DNA from: Aquatica leii
Lineage: Eukaryota > Arthropoda > Insecta > Coleoptera > Lampyridae
Reading direction: 5' to 3'
Assembly: GCA_035610365.1 (NCBI GenBank)
Contig: CM069432.1
Coordinates: forward strand, 71,242,520 to 71,306,519
Length of the DNA stretch: 64,000 nt
This document shows, in pieces, positions 49,702 through 61,838 of this stretch. The translations under genes were made by a program, and so were the position numbers. Below the pieces are notes generated by a model, which made no database searches, was not told the origin of the DNA, and worked only from the letters and a program-made list of their open reading frames with translations. Positions within the stretch are counted from its first letter, which is position 1, and every line of letters begins with the position of its first letter.

Positions 49702-50809
49702 TTTAATGTTTTCGAGTTTAAATCTTCAGGAAAATATTATTTTTCATTTCATATTTAGATTATTGAAAGAGACAGACACGTCACTACAAATTTTTACACT
49801 TTTGAATGGTATTATGATTATGGTTTAACTTCGGGATCGGATTTGACGGTTAGTGTAGATACGAACTAATCGAACATGGGCGTACAAATATTTTTTTATG
49901 GACAAATTAAATGCGTAATTGTGATTATAATTGATTAATTAATAGTACGCATTGTTTAAGTCGTGACATTTTATTGTTTTTAATTTTTTTACGGTTTTAT
50001 TAAAATAGATTTTTTTAAATATATATTATAAACATCAAGTTACTAGCTGTAACTACAACTTTTACAGTTGAAGCATTTAAAGATGGCATTTAGTATTGGT
50101 ACTTTGGTATAGTGGATACTTCACTTTAAGGCACTACTTGTATCTCTATAAGTACAGTGCCAAGCAAATCAGATATTGTACCAGTCGTTTTATATAATAG
50201 TTGTTGCTACGTAACCAATTATAAAAGTTACAAAAACACCTTAAAAAAATATTAAAGACATCGGTTTTTAGTAGATAAAATTTAAAAACAAATAATAAAT
50301 ACTAACAGAAAAACCACATATAATGACTTAATTTTTTTAAAAATAAAGAATTACCGCTAACAAGAGAAATCATTCAATTATATAGTCAATTATCGATGAA
50401 ACATATTCATTCATGTCATACGTTGGTATGAAAAGCTTAAAATTGATAGTATTACTGCTGGTTTATTTTGGGAGATTATCATCATGGTAACATTAATTAC
50501 AAGAATAATGAGACAAAGTTAAATATAATTATAAGCGACTTTCGGCTTAGACCGCATCGTAATTAAACACCAAGAATTTTTAGGCTTGGTCCTAGTCTCT
50601 CTTTGAGAGCCAAAACAAGAAGTAGAACTTGGCCTTTGTCGTATTGTCGTTCGTGAACACAAACAAACTGACGTTTTGCAAGACATTGTAGCTTGCATCT
50701 TCAGAGTGGTAAAAGTCACTGCCAGTAAACAAAATAACCGCGAAATCTTAAGATTTTATAAAAGTTAAATAATTAATTCTTAATTTACTTTAAAAGAGCG
50801 TATTTGTTA
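49702..50809. promoter_or_regulatory. Upstream region of YIF1
   Basis: The YIF1 5' UTR and promoter must lie here on the minus strand, just right of 49701. The BEL element is inserted 1.1 kb upstream of the start codon. No core promoter element stands out. Confidence 0.4.
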
Positions 50810-50814
50810 GTGAC

Positions 50815-51209
50815 TGTTGAATTAAAAGGTGTTTATTTATTTAAGAAATAGTTGCCACTCTTTCTCGTTCATGTTATGAATTATTGTGCCGCAGTTGTTT
50901 GTATAAATTTTGAATAAAAACCAATTTCTAAGGCCGTACTCTGAGCAATTTCAATCATAATTAATACAGTCCACTGAATGTATGAATACGAGTACTACTT
51001 AGTGATTTTCTATAAAGTTCCACATTTATTATTATTCTAAGTTTATAATAAGTTGTAATAAACAAGTTGTCTCAAAAAAATGAATAACAAAATGATATAA
51101 AAAAATGGTTGTTGTAAAAACTTGTCAAAAATGTTTATCGTTTTTTATAATAAAAAATAGTTTACATTGATTGTGTACCTGTTTTCAATAAAACGTTTAA
51201 CACAAAACA
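50815..51209 (+). repeat. 5' LTR of BEL element 2
   Basis: 395 bp, TGTTGAATT to AAAACA, preceded by GTGAC. Contains AATAAAACG near its 3' end. Confidence 0.92.
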
Positions 51210-51716
51210 TGGTCGATTACGAGCCGGATAAATATTGGGTTGAAAATACAAGGATCATTGTCACAGGTGCACAAGGAACATCACAACTTACTCAAGTTGC
51301 GTCATCAATAGGAAAAATTATCAGGCAAGGGTTGTTACGAAACAATTTGAATGTGGAATTCAATAATTAAAGGTTGCTGCAAGTACAAGAACTGAAGGTG
51401 CTAAATACAGGTTTGAACATTCCATTATTTATTAACGTATTAAAGGTAAAGACATTTATGTTTGGATTGTAAAAGAACATTTACTTAACAATTGCTGAGT
51501 TTTTGCGTGTACATTATCACAATTGAGTGTTTGTTAAAGTGTTACATTAAGTCGCTTTGAAAAATTAACAATTTAAGGTTGTTTAACAAAAAGCGCAAGT
51601 GCTACAACAATAGCTATTTGAAAATAGATATTGGTTAAGGGAAAGTTTCATATTTGTATAAAAAGTCATTAAGGGTATTTTTACAAATTGTACATTGTTA
51701 CTACACGTTTAACAAA

Positions 51717-53855
51717 ATGACTAATATACAAGTTATGGTACAAAAACGAGGTAGAATTAAGGCAAAAATTAGTAGGATTGAAAATTATGTAAAACTAAAC
51801 GAAAACAATTTAACAATTGATGTTAACGAATTTGTAATTAGGGAATCTATGTTAGTTAAGTCTTACGAAGATTATGAATGTATTCAGGATCAATTAGAGG
51901 AACAGGCTGATGCCGAGGAAAATGACCGGGTAGTAGTCGAACAGCAGTATATTTCAGTGCACAGTAAATTAAAAACAATAATTCAAAATAGGGTAATTTC
52001 TAGTGGCGTCGAGTCAGGTGCGTCAGCAACGGGTTTAATAAGCGCAGTTGCACACTCAACAACCCCCTCCTCACAGGTTAAATTACCTAATATTAACATT
52101 CCCATATATTCAGGGAAATATGAGGATTATAGATGTTTTATTGAGCTTTTTACGTCATTAATACATGTTGATGGTCATTTGAGCAAAGTTCAAAAATTTT
52201 TATATTTAAAGTCTGTTTTAAAAGATGAACCTTTATTAATCGTAAAAGATTTGCAGATAACCGATGCAAACTACGACGTTGCTCTGGATTTATTAAAAAA
52301 AAGATATGATAATAAACTTGTCACAATAAATTGTCACATTCGCGTATTAATGGAGGTTCAAATAACTAAGGGTAACCCAGTAGCTTTAAGAGATTTTATT
52401 GTCAAAATAAAGCAAAACTACAATGCTTTGGTTGCACTAGGTGTGCCTGCAAAGCAGTGGGATCTTATTTTAGTATACATTATGTCTTCAAAATTAGATT
52501 TTAATACACATAAAGCATATGAACTAGAAAGAGACCCACAGGCACTACCAAGTTTTAACCAATTTCTCGAATTTGTTGAAAAACGATGTTTAGCTCTTGA
52601 AGCACTGGCAACCCCTGAGCACCAACAGAAGTTTGTTAACTCTAGTTATCATTCAATGTCTAGAATTAATACAGATTATAAAGGAAAGTGCGCATGTTGC
52701 GATTTAAGTTATCATCCTATATTTCGATGTAGTAAATTTTCAAAATATGATTTAACGCACAAACGAGAATTTGTTAAAAAAAATAGGCTTTGTTATAACT
52801 GTCTTGGTTATAAACACACAGTTAGTGACTGTAAATCAGAAGGTTGTAGGATATGTAAAGGAAGGCATCACAGTTTGCTTCATCAAGATAGAAGTAGTAA
52901 AGGAGATGAAGGTCAAGATAAAGGAAAAGTCAACTATGAACAACAAAGGCATAAGGAATACATAAATATGGAAATTGATGGAACTGCATCAACCTCATCG
53001 TCAGTAGCAACTACTTCGCTTGAAATAAATTCTACTCCATGTTTAACAGCTAGCACACATAGGCAAATACTGTTGGCTACAGCAATGGTAAATTTAATTG
53101 CTGATAATGGTTCTAAGGTTGAAGCTAGAGCACTTCTAGATTCAGGGTCGCAAAGTTCATTTATAACTTCAAATATTGCAAATAAGTTAAATTTAAGGAA
53201 AAATTCAACTAATATTCAGGTGTCAGGAATCGGACAAAGTGGTGTTCGTGTTTCAAACTTTATCAAAGTTATAATTGAGTCTCAGAAGGATCCAAGGAAA
53301 AGGATTTCGACAAGTTGTGGTATTTTAAAAAGAATTACTTGTCAACTGCCTTATGCATCAATAAATATCAAAAATTTAGGTATCCCAAATGACATAAATT
53401 TGGCCGATAAAAGTTTTCACATTTCTGGTGAAATAGATCTTTTGCTAGGAGCTGAAGTGTATTTTGACATAATTCAAACTGGGCTGTTAAGGTTAGGCGA
53501 GAATCTTCCTGTCTTGCAAAATAGTTTATTTGGGTGGGTTGTAGGAGGAAGTGTTCCTGATTTACATAATGTGAGGTCACATTTAAGCGTTGCTTTGTTT
53601 GTTCAGGGTCTTGATTTGGATAGTTTAATATCTCAATTTTGGAGATTGGAAGAAGTATCCAATAAAAGGCACATGTCTCCAGAGGATGAACTCTGTGAAA
53701 AACTGTATTCCACTACAACGAAAAGACTTGAATCTGGTGTATTCGAGGTAAGGTTACCTATTAAGCCTAATCATGATGCTTCTTTCTTAGGCAACTCTCT
53801 TAACAAGGCTACTCAAACGTTTTTATCGCTCGAAAAAGGTTCAAAAGGATGTTAA
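51717..53855 (+). pseudogene. BEL element 2: gag and peptidase
   Basis: Start ATG at 51717 (MTNIQVMVQKRGRIKAKI). DUF1759 gag domain with NINIPIYSGKYEDYRCFIEL and LKKRYDNKLVT. Zinc knuckles CACCDLSYHPIFRC, CYNCLGYKHTVSDC (C-x2-C-x4-H-x4-C) and CRICKGRHHSLLH. Peptidase DUF1758 with ALLDSGSQSSFIT (intact DSGS) and GEIDLLLGAEVYFDI, then LFGWVVGGSV. The frame ends at 53855 because of a one-base change in the A-rich stretch near 53835, beyond which the BEL frame continues. Confidence 0.9.
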
Positions 53856-53859
53856 ACTA

Positions 53860-55489
53860 AAAAAAGAGTATAAAGCATTTATTGATGAATATTTATTACT
53901 CAGTCATGCTAAAGAAATTGAACAAGCTACCGATTCAATGGCAAGTAATAGGTATTATCTTCCTCACCATTGTGTAATTCGTGAAGATAAACTTACGACG
54001 AAATATCGTGTTGTTTTTAATGCGTCTATGAAAACCACCTCGGGGTTAAGTTTGAACGACATCATGCTTAAAGGAGTCCGGTTCAGCCAGACTTATTTGA
54101 TATTATTGCTAGATATAGGACTTACCGGTACGTTATAACAAGCGATATACAAAAATGTATAGGTGTATTAAGATTCATTCAGATGATCGATTTTTACAAA
54201 ATATAGTTTGGAGAGATGACCCAGCTGGTCCCTTACGCCATATTGAGCTTCAAACAGTAACATATGGAACTAACTGTGCTCCATTTCTTGCTACGAGAAC
54301 CTTGGTCGCGTTGGCTAATAGAAATAAATTTACCTTTCCGTTAGCGGCTGAAACTTTACTAAAACAAACGTACGTAGACGACGTGTTAGGTGGAGCAAAT
54401 ACTTTGGAACAATTATATCAACTTCAAAGGGAGTTAAAGGAACTTCTAGAGCCTGCAGGATTTAAATTGCATAAATGGAATTCAAATGACAAAACGGTAG
54501 TTTCTTCTTTACAATCAGAAAGTTCTAAGGTTTTAGGTGTATCATGGAATCCCGTTTTCGATTCGTTTCTGATATGTGTACCAGATTTAGTCAAAAAAGA
54601 GACTTTCACAAAACGTGAAGTTTTGAGTATAATTGCGCAGATATTTGATCCTATGGGTTTTATAAGTCCAGTGATTATTGTAGCAAAAATAATTATGCAA
54701 AGGTTATGGGCATTAAAAATAGAATGGGATGAATTTGTAACGGAGGATTTTTTGGTAGAATGGCTTAAATTTTACAACCATTTGCCTCGATTAAGAGACC
54801 TCAAAATCGCACGTTGGATTTTTATTACAGGAAAGATTCAAAGTATTCAGTTGATAGGGTTTTCAGACGCTTCTATGCAAGCGTACGGTGCATGCTTGTA
54901 TGTGAGAACGTTGTATGAAGGCAATAAGGTTACATGTAATCTTGTTTACTCAAAATCTAGAGTTGCTCCACTCAAGACGGTGTCATTGCCAAGATTGGAA
55001 CTGTGCGGGTTTTTATTATTAGCTCGTATGTGCAACAAGTTTAAAGCTTGCATGAATTTTACTTTCAATAAGGTTGTTTTGTTTACGGATTCGCAAATAG
55101 TACTTGCTTGGTTGCAGTCACCACCGTCCCGTTGGACAACGTTTGTAGCCAACCGAGTGTCGGAAATTCAAGAGCTATCCGTTAATGTGAAGTGGAAACA
55201 TGTGTCGTCTGAGTTGAATACTGCGGACTACATCTCTCGCGGTCTGGATCCTGATACTATAATAAATTGTAAACCGTGGTGGGAAGGTCCACAGTTTTTA
55301 TCAGATTTTTCATGGAATGTAACTTCAGAAAGTAATAGTAAATTGGAAATTGATTCTTTGCCTGAACAAAAACAGGTATCGCATGTTCACACCAAAATAG
55401 AAGTTAATTCCTCGGTTTTACTTAGGTTTTCGTCATTTGTCAGAATGCAAAGATCCATTGCGTTTATGTTTAGATTTGTTAATAATTAA
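53860..55489 (+). pseudogene. BEL element 2: reverse transcriptase and RNase H
   Basis: YYLPHHCVIREDKLTTKYR and VVFNASMKTTSGLSLND, then after a frameshift near 54078 the Asp-containing TSDIQKMYR. Another one-base loss in an A run near 54145 precedes the long frame from 54155. The catalytic YVDD is intact (54371-54382). RNase H carries IGFSDASMQAYGACLYV, LPRLELCG, LFTDSQIVLAWLQ and NTADYISRG. An in-frame TAA at 55487 ends the frame. Confidence 0.9.
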
Positions 55490-56894
55490 AAAAAAAATTC
55501 TTTAAAGGTTTATGGTTCTCTCTTAGTAGAGGAACTAGAACAAGCTTTGGCTCAAATATTTAAGGTCATTCAACTTGAACATTTTCATGAAGAAATCTCA
55601 TGTTTACAGAATGCTAAGCCATTAGCAAAAAGGAGTTCGCTGGTATTGTTAAATCCATTTCTTGATTCAAAAGGATTATTAAGGGTTGGCGGACGTTTAA
55701 TAAATGCGCCGTTGTCATTTAATAGTAAACACCCAATCGTTTTGCCTACAAATTGTCATGTAACTGAGTTGTTGATCGAACATGAACATAAGTACTTGGG
55801 TTATGCAGGTCCTCGTTCTGTACTTAATAGTTTACGACAACGTGTTTGGCCTATTCATGCTTTAAGACGCATTAAAAGTGTACTAATGAACTGTATTAAA
55901 TGTCATCGATTTAAAGCAATAGTGTCTAAACAGTTAATGGGAAGTTTGTCCGTAGAGCGAATCCAATTAGTTCGTCCATTTTTTCATGTTGGCATTGATT
56001 TTAGTGGAACAATCATGGTCAAGGAAACAAAGTTGCGGAAATCAACAATTTCCAAAGCTTATATTGCATTGTTTGTGTGTCTGGCAACTAAAGCCATACA
56101 CATAAAGTTAGTATCGAGTCTTTCAACATACGCATTTTTGCTTACTTTGAAAAGGTTTATAGCACGTCGAGGAAATCCAGTTTTGATTAGTAGCGACAAC
56201 AAGACTAATTTTAAAGGAGCTAACAATGCTCTGCGAAATTCAAGATTTTTTGTCCACACGAGGAATAAGTTGGAAATTTATTCTTCCAAATAGCCCATAT
56301 CGGGGAGGCTTGTGGGAAGCTGGAATCAAAAGTACTAAGTATCATTTAAGAAAGGTTTTGGAAAATGCTGTCTTATCATTTGAAGCTTTATCTACTGTTC
56401 TAGCTCAAATCGAGGCGATACTCAATTCCAGACCAATTCAATCTATGTCTAATTCAATCTCTGACTTGACTTGTTTAACACCAGGTTATTTTCTTATAGG
56501 TCAAGCTTTAACTGCGTTTCCAGAAAGAGATGTAGTCAGTATTCCAGAAAATCGTTTAAACATGTGGCAACACTGTTCTAAATTGCGTCAAGATTTTTGG
56601 AAACGGTGGTGTTCTGATTATTTAAACCAATTACAACATCGCCCAAAATGGATGTATTCAAAACCAAATTTAAAAATAGGAGATTTAGTTTTAGTGAAAG
56701 AAGACAACTTGCCTCCGCTAGAGTGGTGTCTTGCAAGAGTAATAGATCTTAAGCCTGGACGTGATAACAAAGTCCGCGTAGTCAAACTTATCACTAATAA
56801 GGGTGAATTTACTCGTCCCATAACAAAACTATGCCCACTTCCTAAATCTACTCATAATGTTGAGGAGAATACCTCAAAGACGGCAGAATGTTGA
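55490..56894 (+). pseudogene. BEL element 2: integrase
   Basis: Continues in the same frame after the [31 protein letters not shown], the zinc-binding HEHKYLGYAGP with LMNCIKCHRFK, HVGIDFSGTI (Asp) and ISSDNKTNFKGANN (Asp). After a frameshift near 56232 come RGGLWEAGIKS (Glu) and [12 protein letters not shown]. The C-terminal domain has PPLEWCLARVIDL and the end is near the 3' LTR at 56894. The catalytic residues are all present. Confidence 0.9.
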
Positions 56895-57283
56895 ATTAAA
56901 AGGTGTTTATTTATTTAAGAAATAGTTGCCACTCTTTCTCGTTCATGTTATGAATTATTGTGCCGCAGTTGTTTGTATAAATTTTGAATAAAAACCAATT
57001 TCTAAGGCCGTACTCTGAGCAATTTCAATCATAATTAATACAGTCCACTGAATGTATGAATACGAGTACTACTTAGTGATTTTCTATAAAGTTCCACATT
57101 TATTATTATTCTAAGTTTATAATAAGTTGTAATAAACAAGTTGTCTCAAAAAAATGAATAACAAAATGATATAAAAAAATGGTTGTTGTAAAAACTTGTC
57201 AAAAATGTTTATCGTTTTTTATAATAAAAAATAGTTTACATTGATTGTGTACCTGTTTTCAATAAAACGTTTAACACAAAACA
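56889..57283 (+). repeat. 3' LTR of BEL element 2
   Basis: 395 bp, apparently identical to the 5' LTR, followed by GTGAC. The integrase stop codon lies inside its first bases. Confidence 0.92.
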
Positions 57284-57379
57284 GTGACAATGCAAATTAT
57301 TATAATACAGAAATATAAAAATACTTAACATCTGTTACCTGTTACAAAAAAATAATAAAACTTTATAGACCCTAGTACA

Positions 57380-57485
57380 AAATGTTTTGCGATTACCGCT
57401 TCTTATCACCTGGACTTGAACTTCATTGAACTGGTGTGTGGGCTGCTATAATTATATGTAGCCTAAAAACATTCAGTAATGTTTT
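57380..57485 (+). pseudogene. Tc1/mariner transposase C-terminal scrap
   Basis: KCFAITASYHLDLNFIELV with GLL and YVA after it resembles the third catalytic block (CDL-NPIE-W) of Sailor/Tc1-type transposases. Short and broken; the surrounding 57289-58373 is otherwise unrecognised AT-rich DNA. Confidence 0.35.
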
Positions 57486-58218
57486 ACGAAATTCTGTTTT
57501 TCTTTACAAGAATTCACGGCAGAACAATGAAAAGCCAACTGTAAGCACGCAAACAAATTTAACAAAAATTTTATGAATCTAAGAAAAATAGTAATAGATA
57601 TGGTTGCAAATAAAGTAATAACTTAATAACTAATTTAAATAAAAATAATTAAAAACCAATCTCTGATACCGACGAAAGTGTTAAAAACTTCTTTATCCAA
57701 CTGTACTTTAGTCGAAAGAAATTATACATATTCTTTACGCACGACGGCTTTTGTTCTTACTGCTTCTGCGCATTTTATCTGCCATCTTTAATTGCCTCAA
57801 CAGTACACGATTAAGTTTATTGATCAATACGTTGATCAAGTTGTATGAACAATTTGGAAGAAGTTTCAATTATTTCATGATTTATGACATGCTCATTCAA
57901 TTATCAAATTGCAAATGGTACCGGCATCTATTGTAAAACACACCTTATGCAGAAAGTTATAACTTATAAATTTCAAATTCTCAGTTTAACTGTTGCAACG
58001 ATGATAGCCTTTTGGTAACAGAGCAGAGACTAACCTAGCTTTTTAAATTTCAACAAATACACTCATTCAAATGTCGAAATGCATATTAAAACCATAGTCT
58101 AATAGATAGAATTTTTACGTCGTAAATATTTTAGTAGCAAATAAATTAAATCTTCTTAAGTCAAAAATACTAAACCTTACGGTACGCGCGCCATTACTTG
58201 TAACATGACTACACGCGT

Positions 58219-58233
58219 CGGACTGTCAGTCCG
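58219..58233. repeat. Palindromic motif CGGACTGTCAGTCCG (left)
   Basis: Perfect 7-bp arms around one T. Related copies at 60658-60672 and 60815-60829 bracket the piggyBac gene, so these are likely subterminal repeats of that element. Confidence 0.7.
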
Positions 58234-58329
58234 CAATTTTTGAAAATGTTTTTTTTTGTAATCGAATGCGGAATGGGATCGAATGTCAATAAAAAAAATT
58301 ATTAGTGAACATTTTTATTTGTTTAGTAA

Positions 58330-60478
58330 CAATTCAAGCACATTCTTTACGGAGAAAGGTACAGTGTTGTAAGCACTGTTGTAAATAGATAATTTTTAAA
58401 TTATATAGATACAGATAATTTTTTTTGTTTCAAAAATTATCTAGTATTAGATAATAGATAAAATATTCAAACTTTATATAGATAACAGATAATAGATGAA
58501 ATAATCTAGGTAGTAATAACGATAGATAGAGTTCATTTGAAGAACTACTATAGAATGTGTGAAATTACTGAAGAAAAACATACGTATTGTAGCTTGAATT
58601 TTACGAGACACTGGATTTTTTATAAATTTAATTTAAACAATTTAAATAAAAAATTATGTATATACAGATACATATAACTTATATATTTTTGATTGTATCT
58701 AGATACATATAAATAGATAAAAAATATGAATCTAGATTAATTTATCTATATAAATTTATATAGATAATTTACAACACTGGTTGTAAGCGCATAGATTTTC
58801 TGCATTTTTTACAAAAATATTTGGTCGGCCTGTTTTTTTTTGTCGCAGTAATTACAACGACGTCTTTTTGGATCATTGTATTCGTCTGACAGTCCTGGTC
58901 CTTGTGCTGGTTCTTCATATCCAGTTATTTCTCGTATTCTTGATGATAGCTGTCTCGGTAAACAGGTGAGTTGGGCTCGTTGAACTAGGTGGTCATTGAC
59001 TAGTTGAAATGAAAGATTTCGCAAAAATTCTATTCTTCTGCTACTATTAGCAGTATTTCGTATATAAATCACCATAGCATTTATGCCTGCAATATTTAAT
59101 AGAGAATAAAATATTAACATTGGCCATCTACGAGTATTTCTGGCACAATTGTATGCTGCGCAGAGCTTGTCCACAGTGTCCACAACACCTTTAGTAGCAT
59201 TGTAATCTACGATCAATTCAGGTTTTTGCGTTTCCTGATCTATATTATCGTCATGATGAAGACTTGATACTAACAATACATTCTTATTGGCTTTGGGTTT
59301 GTAAGAGACAAGCGTTACATTGTCACGAAACGCAAACATACTAGAAAGTATTGGACGGGATTTCGGTGGACAAAAAAATGCTTCTGGTAACTCCCTTTTA
59401 TTTTTCCGGATTGTGCCTAGCAACGTTATTTTATTAGCAAGGAGGGATTCTAACAAATCAATACTGATGAACCAGTTATCGGTAGTAACGTTTCTTTCGG
59501 AACCTTTTATAAATTCACATAACATCTGAACTACAGCACTTGGAGAGTTGCTTAGAGCATAAAAACCATTAGGCTGCTTCCCAACATATACTTCTAAATT
59601 GGATGTAAAATAGCATTTTGAATCCACTAATGCAAATATTTTTATTTCATACTTGTTGGGTTTGTTGGTTATATATCGCCTAAATAAGTCACAACGTCCT
59701 CTAAACGCCTCTAGTTTCTCGTCAATCGTGACAAAATGAAATGGAGTGTATGCGTTTTTACAGTTGCTTACAAAAGCATCGAAAACTTCTCGGATAGGAG
59801 CTAGTTTATCCAATTTTTTGCGCTTATCACGTGTTTCAGCATCATCGAATCTCAGATGTCTTAGAAGAAGCTGAAATCTGTTTATTGACATAACCAATCG
59901 GAAAATTTCAACGCCAGTTCCTTTGGAGCTATATAACTCTCTCACATGCAATCGACTTGATTTCAGCACTCCGGCCATATAAAGTAGTCCAAAGCAAGCC
60001 TGAATCTCACATATATTAGTAGGAACATTGTCTCTCTCGCGAGAAAAATTTCCAGCTGTTTTGAGAATATGATCGTTTGTCCGAACTACAATTATATTGA
60101 AAATTTTATCATTGAAAAAATACTTCCAGATTTCAAATGGATCTGATAATTTTTTCGTAACAGCCTTTGGACCAGGTAGCTGTTTCATCAAATTTTCAGC
60201 CATTGTCCTCACATTTTTTGGAGGTTGATGTTTTCTCTATAGGGTAGTATTATCTTTACCGATAAATAAAGGTTGTGGCTGATCTACTAGAAATTCTCTT
60301 GGTTCATGCTTCTCATGGTCGGAAATCGACTCTGTATCTGAGTGAGGTATATTTATTTCGATATGGTTCTCCCCGCCCCTCATCTTCTTCGTCGTCATTC
60401 AGTATATTCATTGTCATCCTCCAACATCTCGCTCGCCAACTTTTGCAAAAAAGCCTGCTGTTGCTCATAAGTAGCCAT
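58330..60478 (-). pseudogene. piggyBac transposase, near complete
   Basis: Transposase of a piggyBac (DDE_Tnp_1_7) element. Start ATG at 60478 (MATYEQQQAFLQKLASEML); the acidic N-terminal region to 60213 has frameshifts and stops. An uninterrupted core runs 60212-58809 (467 codons): PFEIWKYFFNDKIFN, TIDEKLEAFRGRC (Asp), NVTTDNWFISIDL (Asp) and ELIVDYNATKGVVDTVDKL (Asp), so all three catalytic Asp positions look intact. The Cys-rich C-terminal finger starts RRRCNYCDKKK and is frameshifted in a T8 run near 58835; the shifted frame gives KYFCKKCRKSMRLQ. MITE copy C then splits the last dozen residues, which resume to the left of 58366 and end near 58330. Confidence 0.9.
58374..58779. mobile_element. 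hAT-type MITE copy C
   Basis: 406 bp, CACTGTTGTAAAT to ATTTACAACACTG, with a perfect 8-bp duplication GTTGTAAG (58366-58373 and 58780-58787). Same orientation and sequence as copy A, uninterrupted. It is inserted inside the last codons of the piggyBac transposase. Confidence 0.93.
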
Positions 60479-60657
60479 GCTGAAAGAAAAATCTGTGATC
60501 AATAAATATGAAAAACATAAAATATGTCAAATGTATTTTCATTATATCAAGAGTAAATTTTGGAAAAAAAACGAGCATCTTACCTTTTTTATTGCTACTA
60601 ATAACAAAAATATAACTCAATTTTTAAAAAGTTTGTTGTGTCGAATTTACACGCGCG

Positions 60658-60829
60658 CGGACTCTCAGTCCGCAATCACTAATAACTCGAAAACAATAGC
60701 TACCTGTGAATGCACACAATAGACAAATGATCGAGTTCACGCGTCCGAAAGGTACTGGGATCGGCGACTCCGAGGACCGCGAAGATTTAAAACTACACAG
60801 AAATGTAAATTCTTGCGGACTGTCAGTCC
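60658..60829. repeat. Palindromic motifs on the right side of the piggyBac element
   Basis: CGGACTCTCAGTCCG (60658-60672, one arm mismatch, preceded by ACACGCG as at the left motif) and GCGGACTGTCAGTCC (60815-60829). The second is inverted relative to the left copy and lies 6 bp from a TTAA (60836), the piggyBac target word. Confidence 0.6.
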
Positions 60830-60839
60830 AATAAATTAA

Positions 60840-61838
60840 AGAAACGTTTGTTTTGTTATTAGTTCTTATACTGTTTAGCTTTGCTGTTTAGAAGCAAAAA
60901 AGCTGTTGATGTGTCAAAAAAAATTCTGATGATTTAACAAATGCTTAAACTACAATTTTCTTATCGGAAAAGAATGCTGTGGTATTTAGTCTAGTCTGTA
61001 TTATTGGTATTATTTATGTTTTTAATTCATTACACCGTGCAGCTAACAATACGAATTTTAACATAAATATAAATTGAGTAATGACATTATTTTTTTCACT
61101 ATAATGTTCAACAAACGAAATTGTTTATCATAATTATAATTGTTTGTATTGCACTCAAATACTGCATTCGTTTATTTATCATAAAAGATGTAAATACAAA
61201 AGAATTCCAAATATAACCTAACTTGTCAGAAACAATAGATTAACGACTGCCATATTCTTATGTGTGCAAACTAGCGTATGCGATCTGAATTTTTTTTTGC
61301 GCGGGAAACTACTAAGTGTCCCTTATGGTTTTTATTATGTGGTACTGCATTTATTACTAAATATTTCAAATTTGACATTAATTTTAACATCGTTTATTTT
61401 CAATTTGAAATTAATTTTAAAATTTTATAAATGACTTGTACCTGTTGCATACTCGTTCTAATATAACAATTGACTTTGAATATTTAGTTTTATATGGATT
61501 TCTAGTTTTTACTTCGCCACTCTATAGCTTTTATCACGCATTACGTAACTACACTAATGAACGAATATTGCCGTTTGCGTTGGCAGCACAAAAACAATTT
61601 ATAATAAAAATTGGTGAAAGTATTCGTAGATTTTTTATTTGTACTAAATCAGTAATCGTCGGTACGCCCATGGTAAAAAAAAGACTTTTGAAGGTGGCTA
61701 TAGTTTATCTGCGAACCAAAACATACGTCACAGGGTTCTAATAACTCTAACCTAAAAATGATTGCAAATAGGTAAATCTCTAATATCAAAGATATCTAAT
61801 ATGAAGTTTCTGAATTGAACATTAAAGTATTTTACACA
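60840..61838. other. Upstream region of SYS1
   Basis: AT-rich. It should include the SYS1 promoter and 5' UTR. A 101-codon frame at 61436-61741 starts without ATG and encodes a hydrophobic stretch (YLVLYGFLVFTSPLYSFY); I recognise no family and do not call it a gene. Confidence 0.35.

Larger units (their letters stand above)
50815..57283 (+). mobile_element. BEL/Pao LTR retrotransposon, complete but frame-broken
   Basis: 6.47 kb with 395-bp LTRs (50815-51209 and 56889-57283) that look identical base for base, and a perfect 5-bp duplication GTGAC (50810-50814 and 57284-57288). LTRs start TGTTGAATT and end AAAACA. A TGGTCGATTACGAGCC sequence follows the 5' LTR at 51210 and should be the primer-binding site. 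The single gag-pol frame is broken by frameshifts near 53835, 54078, 54145 and 56232 and a TAA at 55487, yet all domains are present in order. Identical LTRs imply a very recent insertion. Confidence 0.93.

Noticed and set aside
53835..53860. Programmed frameshift between peptidase and reverse transcriptase in BEL element 2
   Set aside because: BEL/Pao elements normally use one gag-pol frame, and the same element has several other breaks, so mutation or sequencing error is simpler.
61436..61741. 101-codon hydrophobic open frame just upstream of SYS1
   Set aside because: No ATG start, no recognised domain, no splice evidence; AT-rich DNA gives hydrophobic frames by chance.
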